Assembly (NCBI GenBank): GCA_004379165.1
Contig: NKXK01000022.1
Span: forward strand, 1 to 64,000
Source of the DNA: Rhodocyclaceae bacterium
GTDB lineage: Bacteria; Pseudomonadota; Gammaproteobacteria; Burkholderiales; Rhodocyclaceae
Direction: 5' to 3'
Length of the DNA stretch: 64,000 nt
This document shows positions 18,698 to 28,842 of the stretch, piece by piece (positions within the stretch are counted from its first letter, which is position 1; every line of letters begins with the position of its first letter). The notes below the pieces were generated by a model that saw nothing but the letters and a program-made list of their open reading frames with translations, was not told the DNA's origin and searched no databases. Position numbers and translations under genes: made by a program.

Positions 18698-19680
18698 TGA
18701 ACGCTCTGGCCATGCCTTCAGGTCTCGATTTCCGTCTGCTCAACGATTTTCAGCGCGATTTCCCGCTCTGTCCGGCACCCTTTGCCGAACTGGCGGCGCG
18801 GCTGGGCGTGGCGGAGAGGCAGGTGATCGGCCGCCTCGAAACGCTGCGCCGCGAGGGCAAGATTTCCCGCGTCGGTGCCGTCTTCGCGCCCAAACGCATC
18901 GGCGCTTCGACGCTGGCGGCGATGGCGGTGCCACCCGAGAAGCTGGATGCGGTGGCAGCGGCGGTCAACCGCTTTCCCGAGGTCAATCACAACTACGAAC
19001 GCGAGCACCGCTACAACCTGTGGTTCGTCGTCACAGCCGGTAGCGAGGGGCGGCTGCAGGCGACACTGGGCGCGATTGAAAAGGCCGCCGGGTATCCGCT
19101 GCTGTCGCTGCCGATGCTGGAGGAGTTTCATATCGACCTGGCCTTTGCCCTCAATGGCGAGCGTCGGCCGGGGGCGGTGACTGCCCGCAAGGTAGCGCCG
19201 GAGCCGGCCATCGACGAGTCCGGTCGTCGGCTGGTGTCGGTGCTGCAGGAGGGCCTACCGCTGTTTATTCGGCCCTTTGCGCTGATTGCCGAGCGCATCG
19301 GCGCCAGCGAACAGGATGTACTGGGACGCATCTCGCGCTGGGTCGAGGATGGTGCGATCAAGCGTTTCGGCGTCGTCGTCCGCCACCACGAGCTGGGCTT
19401 TCGCGCCAATGCTATGCTGGTCCATAACATTCCGGATGACCGGGTGGGCGACATCGGCCGGGCGCTGGCCGAGGAACCGGCGGTCACGCTGTGCTACCGC
19501 CGGCCGCGGGTTGGCAGCGACTGGCCGTACAACCTGTTCTGCATGATCCACGGTCGCGAACGCGACGAGGTCCTCGAACACATCGCCGACCTGCGCCAGC
19601 GCTACGGCCTGGCGGCATGCGCGCACGACGTGCTGTTCTCGAAGACGCGCTACAAGCAGACGGGCGCGCGCTATGCGTGA
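18697..19680 (+). CDS. nirDL: Fused sirohaem decarboxylase subunit NirDL
   Basis: A 327-residue protein made of two Lrp/AsnC-like units in tandem. Residues 1-150 resemble NirD and about 165-327 resemble NirL, each with a winged helix (LAARLGVAERQVIGRLETLRREGKISRVG; IAERIGASEQDVLGRISRWVEDGAIKRFG) and a ligand domain (YEREHRYNLWFVV; CYRRPRVGSDWPYNLFCMIHG). NirD, L, G and H together convert sirohaem to didecarboxysirohaem; the winged helices are not thought to bind DNA here. In Pseudomonas aeruginosa NirD and NirL are separate; fusions occur in other denitrifiers. Overlaps nirF by 3 bases and nirG by 8. Confidence 0.93.
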   Translation: MNALAMPSGLDFRLLNDFQRDFPLCPAPFAELAARLGVAERQVIGRLETLRREGKISRVGAVFAPKRIGASTLAAMAVPPEKLDAVAAAVNRFPEVNHNYEREHRYNLWFVVTAGSEGRLQATLGAIEKAAGYPLLSLPMLEEFHIDLAFALNGERRPGAVTARKVAPEPAIDESGRRLVSVLQEGLPLFIRPFALIAERIGASEQDVLGRISRWVEDGAIKRFGVVVRHHELGFRANAMLVHNIPDDRVGDIGRALAEEPAVTLCYRRPRVGSDWPYNLFCMIHGRERDEVLEHIADLRQRYGLAACAHDVLFSKTRYKQTGARYA

Positions 19681-20137
19681 GGCGGTGAATCTCGACGCCA
19701 TCGACCGTCGCATCATCGATGGCCTGCAAGGCGATTTTTCCATCTGCGAGCGTCCATATCAGGTGGCTGCCGAGCGGCTGGGGATCAGCGAGGAGGAATT
19801 GCTGCAACGCCTCGACCGCTTGCTGGAGACCCGCGTGCTCACGCGCTTCGGACCGATGATGCAGATCGAGCGCGTCGGCGGTAGCTTCGTGCTGGCGGCC
19901 ATCGCGGTGCCCGAAGCCGATTACGAGCGGGTCGCCGGGCAGGTCAATGCCCTGCCGCAGGTCGCGCACAACTACCGGCGCGAGCATCTGCTCAACATGT
20001 GGTTCGTGCTGGCGACCGAGACCCCGGCCGGCATCGGCGAGGCGATCGCCCGCATCGAGCTGGATACCGGGCTGCAGGTCCATGCCTTCCCCAAGGAGCG
20101 GGAGTATTTTGTCGAAATGAAGCTGGCGGCACGGTGA
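19673..20137 (+). CDS. nirG: Sirohaem decarboxylase subunit NirG
   Basis: A 154-residue single Lrp/AsnC-like unit: winged helix in AAERLGISEEELLQRLDRLLETRVLTRFGPM and ligand-domain motif YRREHLLNMWFVLATE. Of the NirD/L/G/H set it most resembles the NirD/NirG type by the REH-x4-WFV motif, and its place before nirH supports NirG. It is a subunit of the complex that removes two acetate carboxyls from sirohaem. The start overlaps nirDL by 8 bases. Confidence 0.9.
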   Translation: MREAVNLDAIDRRIIDGLQGDFSICERPYQVAAERLGISEEELLQRLDRLLETRVLTRFGPMMQIERVGGSFVLAAIAVPEADYERVAGQVNALPQVAHNYRREHLLNMWFVLATETPAGIGEAIARIELDTGLQVHAFPKEREYFVEMKLAAR

Positions 20138-20628
20138 TGAGCGGGATCTATCCCCTCGACGAAACGGATCGGGCCTTGATTGTCGCGGTGCAGGGGGGGC
20201 TACCGCGCGTGCCGCGCCCTTATCACGCGATTGCCGAGCAGACCGGGCTGGCACCCGAGGAAGTGATGCGGCGCCTGCAGTCGATGCTCGACGGCGGCGC
20301 GATCCGCCGTATCGGCGCCGTACCCAATCACTACGCCATCGGCTGGACGGCCAATGGCATGACGGTTTGGGATGTCGACGATGCCCGCATCGATGCGCTG
20401 GGCGCGCAAGTCGGCGCCCTCGATTTCGTCACCCACTGTTATCGCCGCCCCCGCGCCTTGCCGGCCTGGCCGTACAACCTGTTTGCGATGGTGCATGGCA
20501 GTTCCCGCGACGAATGTGCGGCCAAGGCGGCGCACATTCGCGCACTGCTCGGCGATGCCTGCTGCGCCAGCGACATCCTCTACTCGACCCGCATCCTCAA
20601 GAAAACCGGCCTGCGCCTGAGCGCCTGA
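20137..20628 (+). CDS. nirH: Sirohaem decarboxylase subunit NirH
   Basis: A 163-residue Lrp/AsnC-like unit with winged helix IAEQTGLAPEEVMRRLQSMLDGGAIRRIG and the NirL/NirH-type segment CYRRPRALPAWPYNLFAMVHG, plus the conserved C-terminal DILYSTRILKKTGLRL. It completes the NirD/L/G/H set needed for the haem d1 pathway. The ATG overlaps the nirG stop. It is the last gene of the nirS operon, followed by a pair of inverted repeat copies. Confidence 0.92.
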   Translation: MSGIYPLDETDRALIVAVQGGLPRVPRPYHAIAEQTGLAPEEVMRRLQSMLDGGAIRRIGAVPNHYAIGWTANGMTVWDVDDARIDALGAQVGALDFVTHCYRRPRALPAWPYNLFAMVHGSSRDECAAKAAHIRALLGDACCASDILYSTRILKKTGLRLSA

Positions 20629-20670
20629 GCGGGCGTAGGGTGCATGCCCCTGAGGGCAATTCCGCCGAGC

Positions 20671-20702
20671 TACGGTCAACCCGGAAAAGTGGCGAAAATC
20701 GG
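20671..20702 (-). repeat. Dispersed repeat, copy 5a (reverse)
   Basis: Contains ACGGTCAACCCGGAAAA and GGCGAAAATCGG. It is the left arm of an inverted pair with copy 5b. Confidence 0.85.
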
Positions 20703-20767
20703 CAAGCCTTGCCGAGCATCGTGCTGCCGCACTCAGTGTTGCCTATCCAGCTGTCGCACACCGGTCC

Positions 20768-20802
20768 CGAAATTGGCCGTTTTTCCGGGTTGACCGCAGC
20801 AG
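20768..20802 (+). repeat. Dispersed repeat, copy 5b (forward)
   Basis: Contains TTTTTCCGGGTTGACCGCAG. With copy 5a it forms a 132-bp inverted pair that could fold into a long stem between the convergent ends of nirH and glpD. Confidence 0.88.
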
Positions 20803-20810
20803 GGATGAAT

Positions 20811-22298
20811 TCAGCCTGCGGCCGGTAGCGCCGCGCGAACCAGCGTTTCGATGTCGGCGACTTCGCGCGCGATCCATGCCGCATCGCGGCCCAGCGCCTC
20901 GGCCATTAGCGCTGCGACCCGCGGCGCCACTTGCCCGGTTGCCGCTGCGTCGAGCAGTAGGCAGGGGCGGCGGCGCACCAGTACGTCGCTCAGTCGCCGC
21001 GCCATGCCGTCGCGACAGGCATCACGGACGTCGTCGGCGCTCAGCGGCAATGCCGGGTGCAGTGGCGCTGCGTCGCTGGCAGGGTTGGCGCTCGGGATCG
21101 CCAGTGTCGCAGTGCGGCAGGGGCGGGCGGTCAAATGGCCGCTGCGCTCCGCGAGGTCGACACTGTCTTCGGCCATTTGCCGGTATGTGGTCCACTTTCC
21201 GCCAGCGATGGTGATCAGACCGGAGACCGGATCGGCCTGCAGCCAGTGCTCGCGCGAGCGCGCCGCGCTGCTGCCGCTGCCGTCGCCGATCAGCGGCCTG
21301 ATGCCGGCAAAGACCGAAAGGATGTCGCCGACGCCGGCCGGTTGCGCCAGATAGCGGTTGGCCGTGGCCAGCAGGAATTCGATTTCCGCCGCCTGCGGCC
21401 GGGGTTCGGCGCTGATTTCGTTGACGGGCGTATCGGTGGTGCCGACCATCACCCGCCCATGCCAGGGAGTCAGGAAAATCACGCGGCCGTCCGGCGTGCG
21501 CGGTACCAGCAACGCGCTGTCACCACCGAGAAAACGACCGGGCAGCACCAGATGGACTCCCTGGCTGGGCGCGATCAGCGGCGCAGCCTGCGGTGCATCG
21601 AGGCGGCGGACGGCATCGCTGAACGGCCCCGTGGCATTGATGACCACCCGCGCCGCCAGTGTCAGCATCTCGCCGCTTTCCTGGTCGAGCGCTTCAACGC
21701 CGCAAATACGCCCGCCTTCCTTGCGCAGTGCGACGACCGGGCAGTAATTGACCAGCACCGCGCTCTGTTCCGCCGCGAGGTGGGCAAGCGCCAGCGCCAG
21801 CGCGGCATCGTCGAACTGGCCGTCGAGGTAACGCACGCCGCCGCGTAGGCCGCCTTGGGCGATATTGGGGAGGTCGGCGACGACGCGACTGCGGTCAACC
21901 TGAAAAGATGGCCCAAATCCGGAGGCGCCGGCGAGCAGGTCATACAGGCCGAGCCCGAGGCCATACCAGGGCTGCTCCCACCAGCGATATGCCGGAACGA
22001 TGAAGGGGAGGGGGCGCACCAGTTGCGGTGCGTTGCGCAGCAGTCGACCGCGCTCGCGCAGGGCCTCACGCACCAGGCCAAGGCGGCCCTGCTGCAGGTA
22101 GCGGACGCCGCCGTGAATCAGCTTGGTTGAGCGGCTGGAGGTGCCCTCGGCGAAGTCGCCGCGTTCGAGTAGTGCGACGCGATGGCCACGGCTGGCCGCG
22201 TCGACGGCAATGCCCTGACCGGTGGCGCCGCCGCCGATGACGACGATATCCCAGATCGTCGGCGATCGCAGCCGCTCCAGCATCTGCTCGCGCTTCAT
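20811..22298 (-). CDS. glpD: Aerobic glycerol-3-phosphate dehydrogenase
   Basis: GlpD oxidises glycerol 3-phosphate to dihydroxyacetone phosphate at the inner membrane and passes electrons to quinone. The 495-residue protein has the FAD Rossmann motif [22 protein letters not shown] at about residues 17-38, [13 protein letters not shown], the [17 protein letters not shown] segment, and [15 protein letters not shown]. Length is normal. Its start overlaps the glpK stop by 4 bases. A repeat-like sequence inside the gene encodes [10 protein letters not shown] in the segment before [12 protein letters not shown]; total length is not increased, so it replaced or resembles the native stretch. Confidence 0.96.
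   Translation of the reverse strand: MKREQMLERLRSPTIWDIVVIGGGATGQGIAVDAASRGHRVALLERGDFAEGTSSRSTKLIHGGVRYLQQGRLGLVREALRERGRLLRNAPQLVRPLPFIVPAYRWWEQPWYGLGLGLYDLLAGASGFGPSFQVDRSRVVADLPNIAQGGLRGGVRYLDGQFDDAALALALAHLAAEQSAVLVNYCPVVALRKEGGRICGVEALDQESGEMLTLAARVVINATGPFSDAVRRLDAPQAAPLIAPSQGVHLVLPGRFLGGDSALLVPRTPDGRVIFLTPWHGRVMVGTTDTPVNEISAEPRPQAAEIEFLLATANRYLAQPAGVGDILSVFAGIRPLIGDGSGSSAARSREHWLQADPVSGLITIAGGKWTTYRQMAEDSVDLAERSGHLTARPCRTATLAIPSANPASDAAPLHPALPLSADDVRDACRDGMARRLSDVLVRRRPCLLLDAAATGQVAPRVAALMAEALGRDAAWIAREVADIETLVRAALPAAG
21889..21922 (-). repeat. Dispersed repeat, copy 6 (reverse, inside glpD)
   Basis: CTGCGGTCAACCTGAAAA followed by GGCCCAAATCCGG, inside glpD without a length change. 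Confidence 0.7.
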
Positions 22299-23785
22299 GT
22301 CGTTGCCCAGCCGCGGCTGCGCTGCACCGCCTCCTGCCAGCGTTGCCGCAAGGCATCAGTGTCGGCTGTCGGCAGCGATGGTTCGAATCGGCGGTCGACC
22401 TGCCATAACCCGGCGAGGATGTTTTCATCCGGCCACAGTCCGACCGCCAGTCCAGCCAGGTAGGCGGCACCGAGAGCGGTGGTCTCGGTGATGCGCGGGC
22501 GGACCACCGGCACGCCCAGCAGGTCGGCCTGCATTTGCAGCAGCAGGTTGTTGGCGGCCGCACCACCATCGACGCGCAGTTCGGCGAGTTGCAACCCGCC
22601 GCCGTCTTCCATCGCACGCACCAGATCGACGACCTGCAAGGCAATGGCCTCCAGCGCCGCACGGGCGAGATGGGCGCGGGTTGTGCCGCGGGTCAGGCCG
22701 AACAGGCTGCCGCGGGCCGTGGCATCCCAATGCGGCGCGCCCAGACCGGCAAAGGCCGGCACGAAGCAGACCCCGGCGCTGTCCGGCACGCTGGCCGCAA
22801 GCGCTTCGATATCGGCGGCGTGATCAAGCAGCCCCAGGCCGTCGCGCAGCCATTGCACGACAGCGCCACCGGCAAAAACGCCGCCTTCGACCGCATAGCG
22901 CAGCCGGCCACCCCGTTGTTCGGCAACGGTAGCGAGCAGGCCGGGTGCGGGTGTCGGCCGTGATTCGCCGGCATGCATCAGCAGGAAACAACCGGTGCCG
23001 TAGGTGTTCTTCGCCAGTCCAGCGGAAAAGCAGCCTTGCCCGGCCAGGGCGCCCTGCTGATCGCCGATCATCGCCGCCAGTGGAATGCCGGCGAGTTCAA
23101 CCGGGGCCGAAACTTCAGCAAAAATCCCGCTACTGTCCACGATGCGCGGCAGCAACGCGCGGGGGATGCCGAATTCGGCGAGCAGTTTGTCGCTCCAGTC
23201 GCCGCGGTCGAGATCGTAAAGCAGGGTGCGCGAGGCATTGCTGGCATCGGTGACGTGCGCCGTGCCGCCGGTCAGTTGCCAGGCCAGCCAGCTGTCGACG
23301 GTGCCGAAAGCCAGTTCGCCGGCCTCGGCGCGGGCGCGCAATCCGGGTTGGCTGTCGAGCAGCCATGCAAGCTTGGTCGCCGAAAAATACGGGTCGAGCA
23401 GCAAGCCGCTGCGCGCGCGGATCGCCGTTTCTCGGCCGGCAGCGCGCAATTCGGCACAGCGCCCGGCGGTTCGCCGGTCCTGCCAGACGATGGCCGGCGC
23501 GACGGCCTCGCCGGTGCGGCGATCCCAGAGCAGTGTGGTTTCGCGCTGGTTGGCGATGCCGATGGCGGCAATGTCACGGGCCTGCAGTCCGGCCTGCTGC
23601 AGCGCCGCGACGGCAACCTGGGCCTGCGATTGCCAGAGATCGCGTGGATCATGTTCGACCCAGCCCGGCTGCGGGAAGTGTTGCGGATACTCGCGCTGGG
23701 CGACAGAAACCGCTTGTCCGGCGGCATCGAAAATGATGGCGCGGGAACTGGTCGTGCCCTGATCGAGGGCGAGGATGTAGGTCAT
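22295..23785 (-). CDS. glpK: Glycerol kinase
   Basis: GlpK phosphorylates glycerol to sn-glycerol 3-phosphate, feeding GlpD. The 496-residue protein begins [17 protein letters not shown], with the phosphate-1 motif of the FGGY kinases, and contains [11 protein letters not shown], the FGGY-type [19 protein letters not shown] and [21 protein letters not shown]. The start at 23785 was chosen over an upstream ATG at 23842 because the DQGTTS motif must lie a few residues in. It forms a two-gene operon with glpD, next to the cyanophycin genes. No glpF or glpR is in view. Confidence 0.97.
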   Translation of the reverse strand: MTYILALDQGTTSSRAIIFDAAGQAVSVAQREYPQHFPQPGWVEHDPRDLWQSQAQVAVAALQQAGLQARDIAAIGIANQRETTLLWDRRTGEAVAPAIVWQDRRTAGRCAELRAAGRETAIRARSGLLLDPYFSATKLAWLLDSQPGLRARAEAGELAFGTVDSWLAWQLTGGTAHVTDASNASRTLLYDLDRGDWSDKLLAEFGIPRALLPRIVDSSGIFAEVSAPVELAGIPLAAMIGDQQGALAGQGCFSAGLAKNTYGTGCFLLMHAGESRPTPAPGLLATVAEQRGGRLRYAVEGGVFAGGAVVQWLRDGLGLLDHAADIEALAASVPDSAGVCFVPAFAGLGAPHWDATARGSLFGLTRGTTRAHLARAALEAIALQVVDLVRAMEDGGGLQLAELRVDGGAAANNLLLQMQADLLGVPVVRPRITETTALGAAYLAGLAVGLWPDENILAGLWQVDRRFEPSLPTADTDALRQRWQEAVQRSRGWATT

Positions 23786-23878
23786 GTCGCGCATCCAGAA
23801 GATGGATGCGATGACATTAGGCCGATGGCGCCGGCTTGGCAAGCCGCTTCCTCCGGCAAGCGGGGGAAGCCACCGGGA

Positions 23879-26449
23879 TCAGGCGTCGGCGACCCGCGCC
23901 GTGATGTGCGCCAAGGCTTCCTCGACCTGATCGATGAGGATCAGGCAGAGGTCGCCGGGGTGGACACGGGCGAGAGCGGTGTCGATGGCTTTGAATTCCC
24001 CGACGATAGCGTCGACGTATTTGGTGCGCGAGGCATTGGCCAGCCCCTCGCGGAGCAGGCCGATCACCTCGCCATCGGCACGGCCGCGCTGGCAGGCGTC
24101 TTCATAGAGGATCACATCGTCGAACGCTTCGCCGAGAATCTCGGTTTGCTGGCGGATGTCTTCATCACGGCGGTCACCGGCACCACTGATCACGACCGAG
24201 CGACGAATGGCCGGCATGTTGTCAACGGCGTTGACCAGCGCCTGGATGGCATCCGGATTGTGGCCGTAGTCGGCAATCAGTGTCGCCCCGCGGTAATCGA
24301 AGACATTGAAGCGGCCCGGCGCGGTGCTGGTGTCGGCGACAAAGCCGGCCAGTGCCTTTTCGATGATTTCCCACGAATAGCCGAGCGCCCAGGCGGCACC
24401 AGCGGCGGCCATGGCATTCTCGACCTGGAAGCCGATGCTGCCGTTGCGGGTCAGCGGGATGTTGGCGAAAGGCGTGCGATGCTTCTTGCGGCCATCCATG
24501 AAAACGATGGCATCGCGCTCGGAGTAGATGACACGGCGCCCCTGGGCGCGATGGGTGGATAGCACGGGGTTGGTCTTGTCGAGCGCGAAAAAGATGATTT
24601 CGCCCGGGCAGTGCTTGGCCATGCGCGTGACCATCGGATCAGCGGCGTTGAGCACGGCGGTGCCATGCGGCGCAACGTTTTCGACGATGACGCGCTTGAT
24701 CACCGCCAGTTCGTCGACCGTCGTGATGTAGTTGAGGCCGAGGTGGTCGCCGACGCCGATGTTGGTGACGACGGCGACATCGCACATGTCGAAGCCGAGG
24801 CCTTCGCGCAGTACGCCGCCGCGGGCGGTTTCGAATACCGCAGCGTCGACGTCCGGGTGGAGCAGCACGTTACGGGCACTCTTCGGGCCGGAGCAGTCGC
24901 CGTTGTCGATCTGCCGACCCTGCACGTAGATGCCGTCGGTGCTGGTCATGCCGACGCGCAGGCCATTGGTTTCAAAAATGCGGCCGATCAGGCGGCTGGT
25001 GGTGGTTTTGCCGTTGGTGCCGGTGATGGCGATGACCGGAATGCGCGCGTTATCACCGTCCTTGAACATCATGTCGATGATCGCCTTGCCGACATCGCGG
25101 CCCTTGCCGAAGGACGGGTCGAGGTGCATGCGCAGGCCGGGTGCTGCGTTGCATTCGACGATGCCGCCGCTCTGGGCTTCCAGCGGCTTGTGCACCGTAT
25201 CGCAGACGATGTCGATGCCGCAGATGTCGAGACCGACCGTCTGTGCTGCCGCCACGGCAGCGGCGACGATTTCCGGATGCACGTCGTCAGTGACGTCGGT
25301 GGCGGTTCCGCCGGTGGAAAGATTGGCATTGTTGCGCAGCACGACGCGGGTGCCGCGCGGCGGGATTGAATCGGCCTTATAGTCCTGCTCGGCGAGGCGG
25401 GCAATGGCGATTTCGTCAAAGCGGATCTTGGTCAGCGAAGTCGCATGACCGTCGGAGCGGCGCGGGTCGCTATTCACGATGTCGACCAGTTCGCGGATGG
25501 TGTGCGTGCCATCGCCGATGACCAACGGCGGGTCGCGGCGGGCGGCGGCGATCAACTTGTCGCCGATGACCAGGAAGCGCCAGTCGTGGCCGGGCAGGAA
25601 TTTCTCGACCATGATGTCGTCGAAGAAGCCGACGGCGACGCGGTAGGCGTGGCGGACCTGCTCCTCGGTGGTCAGGTTGACCGAAATACCCTTGCCCTGA
25701 TTGCCGTCCTGCGGCTTGACGACGACCGGCAGGCCGATTTCCTGCGCGGCGGCCCAGGCATCGTTCTCATCATCGACCGGTCGGCCGAAGGGCACGGCGA
25801 CGCCGGCGGCGTGCAGCAGCTTCTTGGTCAGCTCCTTATCCTGCGCGATCGATTCGGCAATGGCGCTGGTGAAACTGGTTTCGGCGGCCTGGATGCGTTT
25901 CTGCTTGCTGCCCCAGCCGAACTGGACGAGGCTGCCTTGCGTCAGGCGGCGGTAGGGAATGCCGCGGGCGACGGCGGCGGCGACAATGGCGCCGGTCGAG
26001 GGTCCGAGGCGGATGTCTTCATCGAGGTCGCGCAGCTCGTGCAGCGTCGCGGCCAGATCGAAAGGCGTGTCGTTGAGGGCGGCGAGGCACAGCTGCTCGG
26101 CGCGTTCGAAAGCCAGCCGGCCGACGTCTTCCTCGGTGTATTCGACGACGACCTGATAAACGCCTTCTTCAACCGTCTGCGTCGTCCGGCTGAAGGTGAC
26201 CGGGCAGCCGGCCTGTGCCTGCAGGCCGAGGGCGCAGAATTCAAGGGCGTGGGCAATCGATACCGTATCGAGGTGATCGGACGGGATCAGGTCGCCGAGC
26301 TCCGGGAAGCGCTCGCGCAAGCGGGCCTCGAAGCCGGGCAGGTTGGCAATGGCGCATTCGGCACCTTCACAGGTGACGATGGCCTGAATCGCAGTGTGCC
26401 GGCTCCACAGGTTTGGGCCGCGCAGTGCACGAATACGTGAAACATCCAT
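23879..26449 (-). CDS. cphA: Cyanophycin synthetase
   Basis: CphA polymerises aspartate and arginine, with ATP, into cyanophycin, a nitrogen reserve. The 856-residue protein has the N-terminal domain (to about 160), an ATP-grasp module (about 200-470; VVVKPQDGNQGKGISVNL is the grasp loop), and a Mur-ligase-like module with P-loop GTNGKTTT near residue 475 and substrate segments GDRRDEDIRQQ and DYGHNPDAIQALV. All parts of a full-length enzyme are present. It follows the second synthetase gene by 15 bases and is the last cph gene of the operon. Confidence 0.96.
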   Translation of the reverse strand: MDVSRIRALRGPNLWSRHTAIQAIVTCEGAECAIANLPGFEARLRERFPELGDLIPSDHLDTVSIAHALEFCALGLQAQAGCPVTFSRTTQTVEEGVYQVVVEYTEEDVGRLAFERAEQLCLAALNDTPFDLAATLHELRDLDEDIRLGPSTGAIVAAAVARGIPYRRLTQGSLVQFGWGSKQKRIQAAETSFTSAIAESIAQDKELTKKLLHAAGVAVPFGRPVDDENDAWAAAQEIGLPVVVKPQDGNQGKGISVNLTTEEQVRHAYRVAVGFFDDIMVEKFLPGHDWRFLVIGDKLIAAARRDPPLVIGDGTHTIRELVDIVNSDPRRSDGHATSLTKIRFDEIAIARLAEQDYKADSIPPRGTRVVLRNNANLSTGGTATDVTDDVHPEIVAAAVAAAQTVGLDICGIDIVCDTVHKPLEAQSGGIVECNAAPGLRMHLDPSFGKGRDVGKAIIDMMFKDGDNARIPVIAITGTNGKTTTSRLIGRIFETNGLRVGMTSTDGIYVQGRQIDNGDCSGPKSARNVLLHPDVDAAVFETARGGVLREGLGFDMCDVAVVTNIGVGDHLGLNYITTVDELAVIKRVIVENVAPHGTAVLNAADPMVTRMAKHCPGEIIFFALDKTNPVLSTHRAQGRRVIYSERDAIVFMDGRKKHRTPFANIPLTRNGSIGFQVENAMAAAGAAWALGYSWEIIEKALAGFVADTSTAPGRFNVFDYRGATLIADYGHNPDAIQALVNAVDNMPAIRRSVVISGAGDRRDEDIRQQTEILGEAFDDVILYEDACQRGRADGEVIGLLREGLANASRTKYVDAIVGEFKAIDTALARVHPGDLCLILIDQVEEALAHITARVADA

Positions 26450-26464
26450 GGTGCGGAATCCTTG

Positions 26465-28708
26465 TTATTTCCGGGGTGTCTTGGCAGAGGCGCTGCGGGC
26501 GTAATCGACCAGCGAAATCGACGGATCGGGCAGCTCGAGACCCCAGGTCTTGACCCCGGTCTTGAGCACGTATTCCGACAGGTTGAGTGCCCAGCCGGCA
26601 GCAACCGCCGCCAGCACGTTGGCGATGTCCTGCGGGCGCTTGGCCTTGCCGATGACTGGCGAATCGCCGAGGCGGCACAGGCGATGCGCTTCGCTACCGC
26701 TGGCCAGGGTAATTCGCCCCTCGCTGACGTAAACGCCGCGTCCCCCCTTTGCCAGATGCGCGGTCATCGCCGGGGCGGCCGGGTCGATGGCGAAGAAAAT
26801 CACCTCGCCGTCGCACAGTTCGGCGAAATCGGCGACCAGTTCATCTTCGGCGTTGAGCACGGCATGACCATCACGCAACACGACATCGACCTGGGTACGG
26901 AAAATCGAACGCGGTGTCGTGTAGTACTCACCACCGGTCGGTTGCACGTCCCAGCGCGACAGGTCTTCGGCACCGTCGATGTAATTGGTGACGACGCCGA
27001 CTGCACAGCGGTCGTAGGCCAGGCCTTCACCGAGGATGACGCGGGCGCCGTTCTCGATGACGGCGGCCTCGACCGCACGGTTCAAGAGCAGCCGGCGGCC
27101 GCCCTCCCAGTGCGCTGCGTTGGTTTTTTGAACCTGGCGGGTGCCGAGGAAAATGCCGTCGCTGCAGGCCGTGCCGACCTTGCTGCCGGAAAGGTGGATG
27201 AGGTGCGAGAGCATGCGTGAGACAGCGGTCTTGCCACGGCTGCCGGTGATGCCGACGAGCGGTACACGGCCGCGCAGGCCTTCGGCGAAAAGATTGTTGA
27301 CGATCGCCTGGCCGACCGGTCGCGGCTTGCCGATGCCGGGTTTGATGTGCATCAGCAGGCTGGGGCCGGCATTGACTTCGACGATGGCACCGCCCTGAGG
27401 GCCGAGTGGTTTGGAGATGTCCTGGCAGACCAGATCGACGCCGGCGATGTCGAGGCCGACGACGCGGGCGGCAAGCGCCACCGTCTGGGCGGTGTCGGGG
27501 TGAACTTCGTCAGTGCAGTCGAAAGCGTGGTTGGCGTTGCGCTGGATCAGTACTTCGCGGCCCTTCGCGGGAACGCTGTCAGCATCCAGACCCTGGCGTT
27601 CGAGTTCGATTTTGGCGGCGGTGTCGATGCGGATGATCGAAAGCGGGTGCAGCTCGGATTCGCCGCGGCGCGGATCGGTGTTGATCTGGGTGTCGATCAG
27701 CTGCTGAACGGTCGCGTTGCCATCACCGGTGATGGTGATCAGATCGCTGCGGTTGGCGGCGACCAGCTTGCCGCCGACGACCAGCAGGCGGTGCTCGATG
27801 CCGGCGATGGAGCGCTCGACGAGCACGCCGGAGCCTTCCTCGGCGGAGATCGGGTAAGCCTTGCGCACGGCGTCGGCCGTCACCAGGTCGATGAAGACGC
27901 CGCGGCCGTGGTTGCCGTCGGTCGGTTTGACGACCACCGGATAGCCGATGTCTTCGGCGGCATCGACGGCATCGTCGGCGCTGTCGACTTCGCGGCCTTC
28001 TGGCACCGGCACGCCGACGGAGGAGATCAACTCCTTGGTCAGGTCCTTGTCGCGGGAAATGGTTTCGGCAATGGCGCTGGTCTGGTCGGTTTCCGCCGTC
28101 CAGATGCGGCGCGAGGCAGCAGCGTAGCCAAGCTGGACGAGGTTGCCGTCGGCGAGCAGGCGGATGTGCGGGATGCCGCGGGCTTCGGCGGCATTGACGA
28201 TGGCGGCGGTGGAGGGGCCTAGGTACTTGCGGTCCACCATGCGGCGCAGGCGCTTGATGGTGGCTTCCATGTCGAAGGGTTTGTTCTCGACGGCGGCCAT
28301 GATCAGCGCGATGCCGTCGTCCAGTGTCTGGCGGGTGATCTCGTCGTGCCAGTTACTGACCACCAGCTTGTACACGCCGCGTGTCGTCGTTTCGCGGGTG
28401 CGGCCGAAGCCATCGGGCAGGCCTGCCAGCGTCATCAGTTCGAGTGCAACGTGTTCGAGGATGTGGCCGATCCAGGTGCCTTCGTCGAGGCGGCGGAAGA
28501 AGCCGCCATGCTCGCCGTAGTTGCAACGGTGTTCGACCATGCCGGGAAGCCAGGCTTTCAGGCGGTCGACAAAGCCGGGGAGGGTGTTGCTCGGGAAGTC
28601 CTCGAATTCGCCGATGTCGATCCAGGCTTCGAGGCTGGGCGGGTAGGTCCAGATGCTGGGGCCGCGCAGGCTGATAGTGTCAAGAATGATGATGTCTTTT
28701 TTCTTCAT
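26465..28708 (-). CDS. Second, shorter cyanophycin synthetase-like enzyme
   Basis: A 747-residue paralogue of CphA lying directly before it. It has the N-terminal domain (GPSIWTYPPSLEAWIDIG), ATP-grasp (VVVKPTDGNHGRGVFIDL) and a Mur-ligase P-loop (GSRGKTAV near residue 487), but lacks about 110 C-terminal residues corresponding to the last Mur-ligase subdomain with the GDRRDEDI and DYGHNP motifs. Paired cphA/cphA' genes are known from betaproteobacteria, and short CphA2 enzymes can polymerise the beta-Asp-Arg dipeptide. Which reaction this copy performs cannot be told from sequence. Confidence 0.9.
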   Translation of the reverse strand: MKKKDIIILDTISLRGPSIWTYPPSLEAWIDIGEFEDFPSNTLPGFVDRLKAWLPGMVEHRCNYGEHGGFFRRLDEGTWIGHILEHVALELMTLAGLPDGFGRTRETTTRGVYKLVVSNWHDEITRQTLDDGIALIMAAVENKPFDMEATIKRLRRMVDRKYLGPSTAAIVNAAEARGIPHIRLLADGNLVQLGYAAASRRIWTAETDQTSAIAETISRDKDLTKELISSVGVPVPEGREVDSADDAVDAAEDIGYPVVVKPTDGNHGRGVFIDLVTADAVRKAYPISAEEGSGVLVERSIAGIEHRLLVVGGKLVAANRSDLITITGDGNATVQQLIDTQINTDPRRGESELHPLSIIRIDTAAKIELERQGLDADSVPAKGREVLIQRNANHAFDCTDEVHPDTAQTVALAARVVGLDIAGVDLVCQDISKPLGPQGGAIVEVNAGPSLLMHIKPGIGKPRPVGQAIVNNLFAEGLRGRVPLVGITGSRGKTAVSRMLSHLIHLSGSKVGTACSDGIFLGTRQVQKTNAAHWEGGRRLLLNRAVEAAVIENGARVILGEGLAYDRCAVGVVTNYIDGAEDLSRWDVQPTGGEYYTTPRSIFRTQVDVVLRDGHAVLNAEDELVADFAELCDGEVIFFAIDPAAPAMTAHLAKGGRGVYVSEGRITLASGSEAHRLCRLGDSPVIGKAKRPQDIANVLAAVAAGWALNLSEYVLKTGVKTWGLELPDPSISLVDYARSASAKTPRK

Positions 28709-28842
28709 GCTGATGTCGCCCGGCTCCGTTTCACCGTTAGCAATTATTAGGGGCAGTTGGCAATTATTAACGCAATCTCCGGGGTGTGGCTGACCCCGGT
28801 CAAAAAAATGTCATGGTTCGCTACACCGCGTTACAGCGCCTA

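Noticed and set aside
28778-28810. Possible dispersed-repeat copy upstream of the second cyanophycin synthetase
   Set aside because: Only a short GACCCCGGTCAAAA-like stretch matches, and the order of the halves is wrong.
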